Positions 1 through 7,079 of a stretch of DNA of 33,139 nucleotides are shown one piece after another. The notes under the pieces are model-generated. The model saw only the letters and a list, made by a program, of their open reading frames with translations. It searched no databases and had not been told where the DNA came from. Position numbers and translations under genes: made by a program. The stretch spans positions 1-33,139 of the forward strand of contig JAFUEP010000038.1 in the NCBI GenBank assembly GCA_017470345.1. The letters run 5' to 3'. The DNA comes from Prevotella sp. Lineage in GTDB: Bacteria; Bacteroidota; Bacteroidia; Bacteroidales; Bacteroidaceae. How positions within the stretch are numbered: the first letter of the stretch is position 1; every line of letters starts with the position of its first letter.

Positions 1-102
1 ATCCTCGTGGCAATGGTTAGAGATCGAGTAAAATACAACCCCGATAACGTGTATAGAAAGAGTAATGAGGTGAGCTTAGCTCCTCAAGTGTTAAATATAT
101 AG
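1..102 (+). CDS. 3' end of an unidentified protein (partial)
   Basis: Frame 1 is open from the first base to a TAG at 100-102 and gives 33 residues ending in APQVLNI. The start lies outside the window. I do not recognise the family. The codons are much more AT-rich than those of the large operon to the right, which would fit a mobile or recently acquired gene, but the piece is too short to decide. It may be real coding sequence or a chance open stretch. Confidence 0.35.
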   Translation: MLVAMVRDRVKYNPDNVYRKSNEVSLAPQVLNI

Positions 103-145
103 TTAAATATCAATCAATATTTGGAATTTAGCATAGAATGCGGTT

Positions 146-181
146 CTTTGCCGAAGCAAAGCGAGCGGAGCTCGAGCGCTC
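146..181. repeat. Double-hairpin repeat element, copy 1
   Basis: A perfect hairpin CTTTGC-CGAA-GCAAAG (146-161) is followed without a gap by a second hairpin CGAGC-GGA-GCTCG (162-174) and then AGCGCTC (175-181). The same order recurs at 1967-2008, where the second hairpin reads CGACC-AAA-GGTCG. The arms change together, so pairing is kept. A related first hairpin without the second lies at 441-454. Confidence 0.6.
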
Positions 182-309
182 CTGATCCGTTTTTTGATGA
201 TGGTAATAGTTTCCATATTCAATTATTTTTTTCTGTTTATTCGTTTTATGATGCCGGAGCTGACACCAGTCATGCGGGGGAACAGCCCCGAGCCTGTCCC
301 TTTCGATGA

Positions 310-341
310 CAAAGATACGGATTATTATTCATTCGGCCAAA
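310..341 (-). promoter_or_regulatory. Orphan Bacteroidetes-type promoter pointing left
   Basis: On the minus strand, TTTG (341-338) is followed after 20 nt by TATCTTTG (317-310), matching the Bacteroidetes -33/-7 consensus. No minus-strand gene is visible between here and the left edge. It could drive a small or antisense RNA, or a gene beyond the window. Function is inferred from the motif only. Confidence 0.5.
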
Positions 342-440
342 TCTTTTGCAAGGAAAAACTGCGAACCAGAGGAGGCATGAGCGGGGATCGCCCCATGTCT
401 CGCCTATCGAGGTTTGAAATGGGCGGAAAAATGTCGTTCC

Positions 441-454
441 TTTGCCGACGCAAA
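441..454. repeat. Short hairpin related to copy 1 element
   Basis: TTTGC-CGAC-GCAAA forms a small hairpin. Together with its left flank (429-440) it closely resembles 137-160. It is followed directly by an A-run and a 7-bp-period array. Confidence 0.5.
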
Positions 455-560
455 AAAAAGTGAAAAATGAAAAATGAAAGATGAAAGATATGATTAGCTT
501 TGACACTAGTCATTAAGCGGGAAGTCTATTCATATCTTTCACTTTTCATCTTTCATCTCT
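453..560 (-). terminator. Probable operon terminator built from inverted 7-bp arrays
   Basis: The arm at 463-493 pairs with 530-560 over about 31 positions, most of them matched; the inner 11 bp (GAAAGATATGA with TCATATCTTTC) are perfect. Both arms are 7-bp-period arrays (AAAAATG/AAAGATG on one side, the complement on the other). Read on the minus strand, the stem starts just after the stop codon of the last operon gene and is followed by CAC and eight T residues (460-453). This fits a Rho-independent terminator. Confidence 0.6.
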
Positions 561-1949
561 TTAGTGTCTGATGCGGAAGGTATAGGGGAAGCGCTCGGGC
601 TCGCCAGCAGGGTCGGGCTGATGCTCGGTGGGCATGCGGAGCTGGCGGTGACGGGTGGGAGCACCCATGACGACGAGGAAGAGCCGGGAGAGGGGCTCCT
701 TCGACTTGAGGCGCGCATCCTGCGGCTGGCCATAGACGGAGCGGCCGTCGGGTGTGATGCCGACGAGGGCCCAGCGGAGGTTCTGGCCTTTCACCTGAAC
801 ACTCAGGCGGCGGTCGGCGGGCAGGGGGATGATGTTGAAGCCGTAGGCCTCGGGGACGTTCTGCGGGCGGAGCCATCCGCCACGGAGGGTGTCGAGGGGC
901 GTCTGCCAGGTGCAGGCGTAGGGTCGCGTCTCCTGGTGGGCATGACGGAAATCGAGGTTGACGAGGTGCTGATAGCCCTGCAGCATCTCGTCGCAGAACT
1001 GGCTCTGGGTGAGGCCGTGCATGCGCTGGTAGGTCATGACGGGGTCTTCGCCGCGTCGCCCCTGACGGAAGAGCTCGGCGATGACGCCACGGCCGTGGAG
1101 GTCGGCCCACCACTGGAGGACGTAGGGCGAGTGATAGATATTCTCAAGATGGAGGAAGGCCTTGTGGGTGAGCTGTCGGAAGGCCTCGAAGTGATAGTTC
1201 TCGTCGCGCAGCCACCAGGGGTTGACCTGCCAGAGCATCCACTGCGAGGCCATCTCGAAGAAGCCGGTGCCGCCCCATGCCTCGCCCTGTCCGTCAGCAA
1301 CGATCTGCGACTGGAACGAGTGGCCCAACTCGTGGGCCATGCAGTTCATCGTGCGGTCCTGGATGCGGTTGGGTGCCACCCAGAGGGCGCCGATGGTGTC
1401 GTCGTAGGTGCCACCGTAGGCTGTGCCGTCGAGGGAGTACATCACCATGACCATCATCTTGTAGCGGTCGGCTTTACTTGGTTGTGTAGAGTGGAGAGTA
1501 GTATCAAGTGTAGAGTGTAGAGTGTAGAGTGTAGAGTTTGCTGCCGCCGTCCCTTTTGTGGAAGAAGGAGTGGCGGTAGCAAACTCTACATTCTCCACTC
1601 TCCACTCTACATTCTTGTCATTCTCCACTCTACACTCTCCATTCTTAATGAATTCGAGGGAGTCGCGGAAGAAGTCGTAGAAGCGCTGCACGCGGTCGGT
1701 GAGCACAGAGAGGTTGAAGGCCATGGGGTGGCCGTCGAGCTGTGGCGGACTCTGCAGGTCGTTGCCGAATCCCCGCTCCCACATGAAGATGAGGTCGCGG
1801 GTCTCGACGCTGCGGCGGAAGGACCACTGCGAGGTGTCGCTCTCGAGGTCCATGCCCCGCAGGTCCTCAGGGATGTATATCTGCTTCTGCGCTGCCGCCT
1901 GCAAGCCACAGCCAATGGTCAGTGCCAGTAAAAAAAATAGTCGTTTCAT
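561..1949 (-). CDS. Secreted HExxH metallopeptidase-like protein (DUF6055-like)
   Basis: The 462-residue protein has a signal peptide (about 1-20, ending LQAAAQ). Zinc-site motif HELGH lies at 206-210, and a glutamate in GFFEMASQW about 22 residues later could be the third ligand, as in gluzincin-like enzymes. A later stretch (RPYACTW, then GWLRPQ and IIPL) resembles the corresponding part of the protein at 18602-20917, so the two are probably distant homologues. I think both belong to the DUF6055 type, but this is recall rather than a search. Residues about 101-156 are low-complexity, encoded by inverted 7-bp arrays, and look like an insertion ahead of the catalytic part. It is the last gene of the nine-gene operon, 78 bp after a SusD gene. 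Its substrate is unknown; a secreted peptidase acting on a host or dietary glycoprotein is an inference. Confidence 0.72.
   Translation of the reverse strand: MKRLFFLLALTIGCGLQAAAQKQIYIPEDLRGMDLESDTSQWSFRRSVETRDLIFMWERGFGNDLQSPPQLDGHPMAFNLSVLTDRVQRFYDFFRDSLEFIKNGECRVENDKNVEWRVENVEFATATPSSTKGTAAANSTLYTLHSTLDTTLHSTQPSKADRYKMMVMVMYSLDGTAYGGTYDDTIGALWVAPNRIQDRTMNCMAHELGHSFQSQIVADGQGEAWGGTGFFEMASQWMLWQVNPWWLRDENYHFEAFRQLTHKAFLHLENIYHSPYVLQWWADLHGRGVIAELFRQGRRGEDPVMTYQRMHGLTQSQFCDEMLQGYQHLVNLDFRHAHQETRPYACTWQTPLDTLRGGWLRPQNVPEAYGFNIIPLPADRRLSVQVKGQNLRWALVGITPDGRSVYGQPQDARLKSKEPLSRLFLVVMGAPTRHRQLRMPTEHQPDPAGEPERFPYTFRIRH
1484..1648. repeat. Inverted 7-bp arrays inside a coding gene
   Basis: The left arm 1508-1548 (GTAGAGT units running into TTTGCTGCCGCC) and the right arm 1572-1612 are inverted repeats, identical at 36 of 41 positions, with a 23-nt loop. 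Three of the five differences would still pair as G-U in RNA. Further ACTCTAC/ATTCTCC units run on to about 1648. The whole block is in frame within the metallopeptidase-like gene. Confidence 0.8.
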
Positions 1950-1966
1950 TATCTTAACTCTCAGTT

Positions 1967-2045
1967 CTTGCGTCCCTTCGGTAGCAAGCGACCAAAGGTC
2001 GAGCGCTCAGTTCTCAGTTCTCAACTCTCAGTTCTCAACTCTCAA
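1967..2045. repeat. Double-hairpin element copy 2 with 7-bp array
   Basis: CTTGC (1967-1971) pairs with GCAAG (1984-1988). The next hairpin is CGACC-AAA-GGTCG (1989-2001), then AGCGCTC (2002-2008), then about five 7-bp units of the AGTTCTC/AACTCTC type to about 2045. A short piece of the same array lies before the hairpin (1955-1968). The array overlaps the end of the SusD gene, supplying its last codons (LRVEN) and its TGA stop at 2030-2028. Confidence 0.7.
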
Positions 2046-3764
2046 GTACCAGTTCTTCGTGTCGCTGAGCTTATGCAGGAGCTCAGGGTCGAGAGAGCCC
2101 TTGCGGCTGGCCACACGACGGGCCAGATAGGACGCGTCGGCGCGACGGAGGGCCACACGCATGAGGTCGTAAAAGCGATAGCCCTCGAAGGCGAGCTCGA
2201 GCGCCTCCTCGTCGACGATGAGGTCCTCGACCTGCTCTATCTGGCTGGTCAGGTCGCCATCGGCCTCGGGGAAGAGGTAGGCGGGGTTCTGAGCCGAGAA
2301 GCCGCTGCCGCGCGAGTGGATGCCCATGGTGTTCTCCGTGGCCTGTCCGGCGCTGGTCTCGAGGATGTACTGCGTGTTGGGGAAGTTGAACGTGCGGAGC
2401 CATGCCTCGTCGGCAGGATAGTAGGGCAGCACCTCGGTCTCCATGACGCTGTTGTTGACGCCCTGCTTCAGGATCTGGAAGGCGAAGCGGGGGAATCCGG
2501 CGCGGTTGAGGGCCTCGGCCAAGCGCAGATAGACGGCGGCGCGGCGGAGGATATGGACGTTGCGCGTCTGATACTTAGAGAAGACGGCGTAGTGATCGAT
2601 GCGCTTTCCGTCCTGGCGGATGAGCAGGTCAGAGCCGGTGGCCTCGGCATAAGCGGCTTGCAGCCGCAGGTCGCCCGTCAGCTCCGCCTTGAGTCCTTCG
2701 GGGGCGAGGATGTATTCGCCGCCGCTGGTGAACTGGCAATACTTCTGGGCAGCGGAGAGGCTGCGGATGGCCTGCGAGGGCTGGAGGCTGGACTGATACT
2801 CATTGTTCTCGGTCGTGTTGAACAGGTCGCGCAGCTGGCTGTAGTTGCCTTCCGAGGGGATGCTGTCGCCGGGAATCATGGTGATGAGCTCGCCGTTCTG
2901 CATGTTGACCTCGCTTTGGAACATGACGCTCCACGAGTCTTGGGTCGACATCCAGCGCGAGTCGTTGTTCATGAAGCGGACGGCGTTGGTCGTGAGCGGA
3001 TAGGCCGAGTTGGTGCCGCCGCGCGTGGCGATGTAGCGGTAGTAGCTCTCGGCTGCCTGGCGATACTGTCCCGACCAGAGGTAGAGGTCGCCCAGGAGGA
3101 CATAGACGGGATAGTAGAACAGCTTGGAGTCGGTGTTGCGGATGGAGGCATAGCCGGGCGTCTCGACGTTGGCGTAGGGCGTGAGGTCGGCGATGAAGTA
3201 GCGGCACACCTCGCTGAGGTCGGCCATGGGGAAGTCGCGCTCGGAGTCGGCCTGGCTGAGGACGGGCTCGGTGATGAAGGGCACGCGGCCGTAGTTGAGC
3301 ACCAGCTGCAGATAGGTCCATGCGCGGAAGGCCTTGACGGCGGCATACTCCTTGCGGAAGATGAGCTCGTGGCGGTTATCGCGCAGCGCAGTGTCGGCAC
3401 GGGCGATGAAGAAGTTGCAGTTGTTGATGACGGCGTAGTAGTCGCGCGGCCGGTTGTACTGGTTGTCGGCCGTGACGCTGAAGTTAGCCATCTGGCGCAG
3501 GTCGGCCGACGCGTGGTCGGTCAGGTCGACGAGGTCGGCGCGCACCTCGCCGAGCAGGATGGTGCGGTCGGCCAGCACCTGCATCTTGTTCATGATGCCG
3601 GCCATGGCCCATAGCGTGTCGGCATCGCTGTCGAGGGCGTGGTCCTCGGCGTAGATATACTGGTCGGAGTCCTCATAGAGGAAGTCGCTGCAGGCGGTCA
3701 GCATCGCCCCCATGACGCAGGAGGCGAGCCCGGCAAAAAGATATTGATATGCTTTGGTAATCAT
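2028..3764 (-). CDS. SusD/RagB-family outer-membrane lipoprotein (pair 2)
   Basis: A 578-residue lipoprotein that binds the ligand above a SusC channel. I place the start at the ATG at 3764 (MITKAYQYLF), because the longer frame begins with TTG inside a 7-bp repeat. A signal peptide ends in a lipobox with Cys25 (MLTACSD). The N-terminal half has the helical TPR-like pattern of SusD (FRAWTYLQLVLNYGRVP), and the C-terminal half has the family signature ELAFEGYRFYDLMR. It follows its SusC partner by 36 bp. The last residues and the stop lie in a 7-bp array, so the C-terminus has probably been altered by repeat growth. The ligand cannot be read from sequence. Confidence 0.92.
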   Translation of the reverse strand: MITKAYQYLFAGLASCVMGAMLTACSDFLYEDSDQYIYAEDHALDSDADTLWAMAGIMNKMQVLADRTILLGEVRADLVDLTDHASADLRQMANFSVTADNQYNRPRDYYAVINNCNFFIARADTALRDNRHELIFRKEYAAVKAFRAWTYLQLVLNYGRVPFITEPVLSQADSERDFPMADLSEVCRYFIADLTPYANVETPGYASIRNTDSKLFYYPVYVLLGDLYLWSGQYRQAAESYYRYIATRGGTNSAYPLTTNAVRFMNNDSRWMSTQDSWSVMFQSEVNMQNGELITMIPGDSIPSEGNYSQLRDLFNTTENNEYQSSLQPSQAIRSLSAAQKYCQFTSGGEYILAPEGLKAELTGDLRLQAAYAEATGSDLLIRQDGKRIDHYAVFSKYQTRNVHILRRAAVYLRLAEALNRAGFPRFAFQILKQGVNNSVMETEVLPYYPADEAWLRTFNFPNTQYILETSAGQATENTMGIHSRGSGFSAQNPAYLFPEADGDLTSQIEQVEDLIVDEEALELAFEGYRFYDLMRVALRRADASYLARRVASRKGSLDPELLHKLSDTKNWYLRVEN

Positions 3765-3765
3765 A

Positions 3766-3800
3766 ATTCTCAATTCTCAGTTCTCAATTCTCAATTTAGA
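3766..3800. repeat. 7-bp tandem array (ATTCTCA)
   Basis: Four units (ATTCTCA, ATTCTCA, GTTCTCA, ATTCTCA) at 3766-3793 and a degenerate fifth fill almost the whole gap between the SusC stop (3801) and the SusD start (3764). As the leader of the SusD message it could affect translation. Confidence 0.8.
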
Positions 3801-6800
3801 CTACAGGTTGATCTTCACGCCGGCCACGAGCGAGCGGCTCTGACCGAGACGGCCCAGGTCGATGCCCTGGCCGATGACGCTGCCAGTCATGGCGAACTCG
3901 GGATCGCTGCCCAGATAGCGCGAGAAGGTCAGCAGGTTGTTGGCCTGCACCCAGAACTGGAAGCCCTGCAGGAAGGTGGTGTGGAGAGGCAGCGTATAGG
4001 AGAGGGTGACGGTCTTGAGCCTCAGGTAGGAGCCGTCCTCGATCCACCGGTCGCTGAAGCGGGCGTTGCCCATGGGGTCCTGGAAGGTGGCGCGTGGCAC
4101 GTCGGTCAACTGTCCCTCGGTCTGCCAGCGGCGTGTGAGCGTCGTGGTCTGGTTCATGAATCGGCTGCCTGCCTCGAGCTGCGAGCGCAGATAGTTGTAG
4201 ACGTCGTTGCCCAGCGAGTAGTTCAGGTTGACGTCGAGTCGGAAGCGCTTGTAGGCCATCGTGGTGAAGATGTTGCCATAGATGTCGGGGTTGGGGTTGC
4301 CGATCTGTACGCGGTCGGCGGCAGTAATCTGGTGATCGCCGTCGAGGTCGGCAAAGTGGATGTCGCCGGCCGAGAAGCTGAGGTGGTCGATGCCGTTGGC
4401 CGCGAGGAGATAGAGCCCGGCGTCGGCGGCCTCCTCGGACGTGGCGAAGACGCCGAGCGAGCGGTAGCCATAGAACATGTTGGCGGGCTGGCCCACCTCG
4501 GTGCGGATGGTGGCGCCGTAGAGGGTGTTCTCGATGGCCTGCTGACCGCCGGAGAGCTTGGTGACGCGGTTGACGTAGTGGCCCACGCTGGCGCCCAGCT
4601 CCCACTGGAAGTCCTTCAGGGCGAGCACCTTGGCCGTGGCGCTGACGTCGAAGCCCTCGTTGCGCATGGCACCGCCGTTGGCCCAGTTGCGCTCCAGTCC
4701 GGTGACGTAGCGGAGCGACTGATACATGAGCAGGTTGTCGGTGGTGCTGCGGAAGTAGTTGAAGCGCACGTTGAGCCGGTTTTGGACGAAATTGCCTTCG
4801 AAGCCGGCACTGAGGCGCCGCGTCGTCTCCCACTTCAGGCGGGTGTTGCCGATGTTGGCGAACGAGAGGCCCGAGACGTCCTCGAGGAAGTTGTTGGAGC
4901 TGAAGTAGCTGCGGGCGGCGTTGTAGTCGAGGTCGTCGTTGCCGCTGACGTCATAACCGGCATTCAGCCGCAGGTAGTCGATGCCGCGGACGTCGGCAAA
5001 CCATGGCTCATTGGTCACGACCCATGCGGCCTGGACGCCGCCGAAGATGCCCCAGGGCACCTCGAAGAGCTTCACGGCGCCCGAAGCATCGGGCCCGAAG
5101 CGCGAGGAGGTCTCGGCGGTCAGGTTGGCCTGCAGGTAGTAGCGCTGCAGATAGTCGTAGCTGGCCTGGGCGTACCAGGCGATGTTCTTCCACTTGTCGC
5201 TGTTGCCCGAGGTCTGGGCGTGGTCGAGGCTGGAGCTGATGGCCGGCATCTTGTCGCTGCTGGTGTTGTAGCCCAGCTGCGAGCTGAGGGTGTAGCTCTC
5301 CCAGTTGAAGCGGGCGCCGCCGAAGACGCGGACGGCGTGGCCGGCGTAGCGGTTCTGCCAGTCGAGGCGCGTGTCGCTCATGACGGAGTTCTGCTTGCCG
5401 GCCATGGAGCGCACCTCGTTCTCGCAGTAGGCATTGACGCTGGAGACATAGTAGGCGGGGACGCCGTTCAGGGGGATGTAGAACTTCTCGTTGGTGTTGA
5501 CCAGGTTGTAGCTGAAGTGCTCAGAGAGCGTGAGGTGAGGATTGAACCGATACTTCGGGATGACGGTGAGGTTGATCATCGAGTTCTCAAAGCGGTTCTT
5601 GTTCTCGGCGTCGCCATACTCATTGACGGCCAGGGGGTTGGCCAGCTTGTAGTTGTAGTTGGTGTAGTCGGCCAGGGCCTCGTCGAGATAGCTCTCGTCA
5701 CTGACGTCGATGTAGTTGTCGGAGATGCGGCCGCCGGCAAAGGTGTAGGGGCTGAGCATAGGGCTCTTGGCGTAGGCCAGGAAGGCGGCAGAGGTGGGTG
5801 TGCCCTCGGTATAGTCAGCCGGGGCTCCGTCGTTGCGCAGGTTGCGCTTCTGGTTGGCAAAGGAGGCGTCGAACCGCATGAGGAAGCGCTGCGTCAGCCG
5901 GATGTCGGAGTTGAAGCGGATGTTGAGCCGGTTCATGCTGTTCTGGCGCAGCGTGCTCTGGTTGGTGACGTAGCCGAGCGACAGGTTGTAGTCGGCCACG
6001 TCGTCGCCGCCCTCCACGTTGATGTTGTAGTTCTGGGTGACGGCCGTGCGGTAGACGTGGTCCTTCCAGTCGGTGTCGTTGTGATACTGAGGATAATAAT
6101 AGTAGGCGGGATCCTCGTTGAGGAACTTGAAGTCCTTGATGGTGGTGCGGGTGGTCTGCAGCAGGTCGGAGGCATAGCTCTTGTATTGCGTGGCATCCAT
6201 GACGTCGAGGAATTTGGGCTCGAGGGTGATGCCGGCCGAGAGGCTGGCGGTGATGCGGGTGGCCATGCTGTGGTTGCGGCGGGTGTTGATGAGGATGACG
6301 CCGTTGGCACCGCGGGCGCCGTAGAGGGCGGTGCCGTTGCGGAGGACGTCGACGCTCTCGATGTCGGCCGGGCTGATGTTGCTCAGGATGTCGTTGTAGA
6401 AGCCATCGTGGAGCGTCGAGCGGCCATACTGCTGGTCGAAGATGACGCCGTCGACGACGATGAGGGGCTGGGCGTTGGCATAGAGCGAGCCCAGTCCGTT
6501 CATGAACATCACACTGCCCACGCCGGGCGTGCCGTTGCGACTGACGGTGTGGACGCTGGCGCCGAGACGCTTCTGGATCTCCTCCTCGATGGTCACGGCA
6601 TTGGAGAAGCGAAAGTCGGAGGCCGACTCGCTGGCCGTCACATTGGTCGTCGCGTCGTAGTCGGGGGTGAAGGCGGCAGGAAAGAGCACGATGTCGGGCT
6701 GCTGCTCATGGGCCGACAGTCCGGTCCGGGTCAGGTTGAACTCAGGAGCGGAGACCTGGAGCGACGTGGCGAAGAGGGGCACGCGCAGCTCGTAGCTGCC

Positions 6801-7046
6801 GTCGTCCTCCGACAGGGTGCTGTAGCCTTCCACCTCGGCCACACGGACCATGACGCCCGAGAGGGGCGTCTTCGTCGTGGCATCGAGCACGCGGCCGCTG
6901 ACCATTCGCGTGGGATATTGCTTGCGGGGCTTCTCGGCCCGCTCGCGCTTGGGAGCTTCTGACAGTTCGCCGTCCTCATCCTGGGCTGATAGGGGAGCAG
7001 CCTGGAGCATGAGGGAGACAAGTGCGAAGATGAAATATCTGTTCAT
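3801..7046 (-). CDS. SusC/RagA-family TonB-linked outer-membrane channel (pair 2)
   Basis: A 1081-residue TonB-dependent transporter. The signal peptide ends near residue 21 (APLSAQ). A short charged stretch (about 22-45) comes before the carboxypeptidase-regulatory-like domain (about 48-125, GRVLDATTKTPLSGVMV). The plug (about 150-255) carries the SusC hallmark VLRNGTALYGARGANGV, and the rest is a 22-strand-type barrel. Length is normal for the family. It lies 33 bp after a FAS1 lipoprotein gene and 36 bp before its SusD. It differs clearly from the SusC at 12640-15987, so the two pairs are not a recent duplication and may import different ligands. Confidence 0.95.
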   Translation of the reverse strand: MNRYFIFALVSLMLQAAPLSAQDEDGELSEAPKRERAEKPRKQYPTRMVSGRVLDATTKTPLSGVMVRVAEVEGYSTLSEDDGSYELRVPLFATSLQVSAPEFNLTRTGLSAHEQQPDIVLFPAAFTPDYDATTNVTASESASDFRFSNAVTIEEEIQKRLGASVHTVSRNGTPGVGSVMFMNGLGSLYANAQPLIVVDGVIFDQQYGRSTLHDGFYNDILSNISPADIESVDVLRNGTALYGARGANGVILINTRRNHSMATRITASLSAGITLEPKFLDVMDATQYKSYASDLLQTTRTTIKDFKFLNEDPAYYYYPQYHNDTDWKDHVYRTAVTQNYNINVEGGDDVADYNLSLGYVTNQSTLRQNSMNRLNIRFNSDIRLTQRFLMRFDASFANQKRNLRNDGAPADYTEGTPTSAAFLAYAKSPMLSPYTFAGGRISDNYIDVSDESYLDEALADYTNYNYKLANPLAVNEYGDAENKNRFENSMINLTVIPKYRFNPHLTLSEHFSYNLVNTNEKFYIPLNGVPAYYVSSVNAYCENEVRSMAGKQNSVMSDTRLDWQNRYAGHAVRVFGGARFNWESYTLSSQLGYNTSSDKMPAISSSLDHAQTSGNSDKWKNIAWYAQASYDYLQRYYLQANLTAETSSRFGPDASGAVKLFEVPWGIFGGVQAAWVVTNEPWFADVRGIDYLRLNAGYDVSGNDDLDYNAARSYFSSNNFLEDVSGLSFANIGNTRLKWETTRRLSAGFEGNFVQNRLNVRFNYFRSTTDNLLMYQSLRYVTGLERNWANGGAMRNEGFDVSATAKVLALKDFQWELGASVGHYVNRVTKLSGGQQAIENTLYGATIRTEVGQPANMFYGYRSLGVFATSEEAADAGLYLLAANGIDHLSFSAGDIHFADLDGDHQITAADRVQIGNPNPDIYGNIFTTMAYKRFRLDVNLNYSLGNDVYNYLRSQLEAGSRFMNQTTTLTRRWQTEGQLTDVPRATFQDPMGNARFSDRWIEDGSYLRLKTVTLSYTLPLHTTFLQGFQFWVQANNLLTFSRYLGSDPEFAMTGSVIGQGIDLGRLGQSRSLVAGVKINL

Positions 7047-7079
7047 AATTGCTTGCAGTGGTTATCTTGAGATGACATG

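Larger units (their letters stand above)
103..560. other. Gene-poor region with hairpins and repeats
   Basis: No reading frame here looks like a real protein; the frames present are short and low-complexity. The stretch holds two related hairpins (146-174 and 441-454), a consensus leftward promoter (310-341), two short GC hairpins near 275-295 and 376-390, and a long inverted repeat (463-560). It is clearly more AT-rich than the coding DNA to its right. Confidence 0.6.

Noticed and set aside
1-102. The left-end fragment as a transposase C-terminus
   Set aside because: The 33 residues show no motif I can assign, and no terminal inverted repeat is seen next to it.
194-513. Short open frames in 103-560 as genes
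   Set aside because: They are low-complexity, overlap hairpins and 7-bp arrays, and resemble no family; no start site or promoter fits.
564-1520. Long open frames on the strand opposite the operon genes (e.g. 564-1520, 3639-6962, 14296-15969)
   Set aside because: They are mirror frames of GC-rich genes; their translations are Val/Gly/Ala/Glu-rich, without domains or signal peptides, and the real products lie on the other strand.
3766-3773. TTG at 3773 as the SusD start
   Set aside because: It lies in the 7-bp array; the ATG at 3764 gives a normal lipoprotein signal and matches the MITK start of the other SusD.
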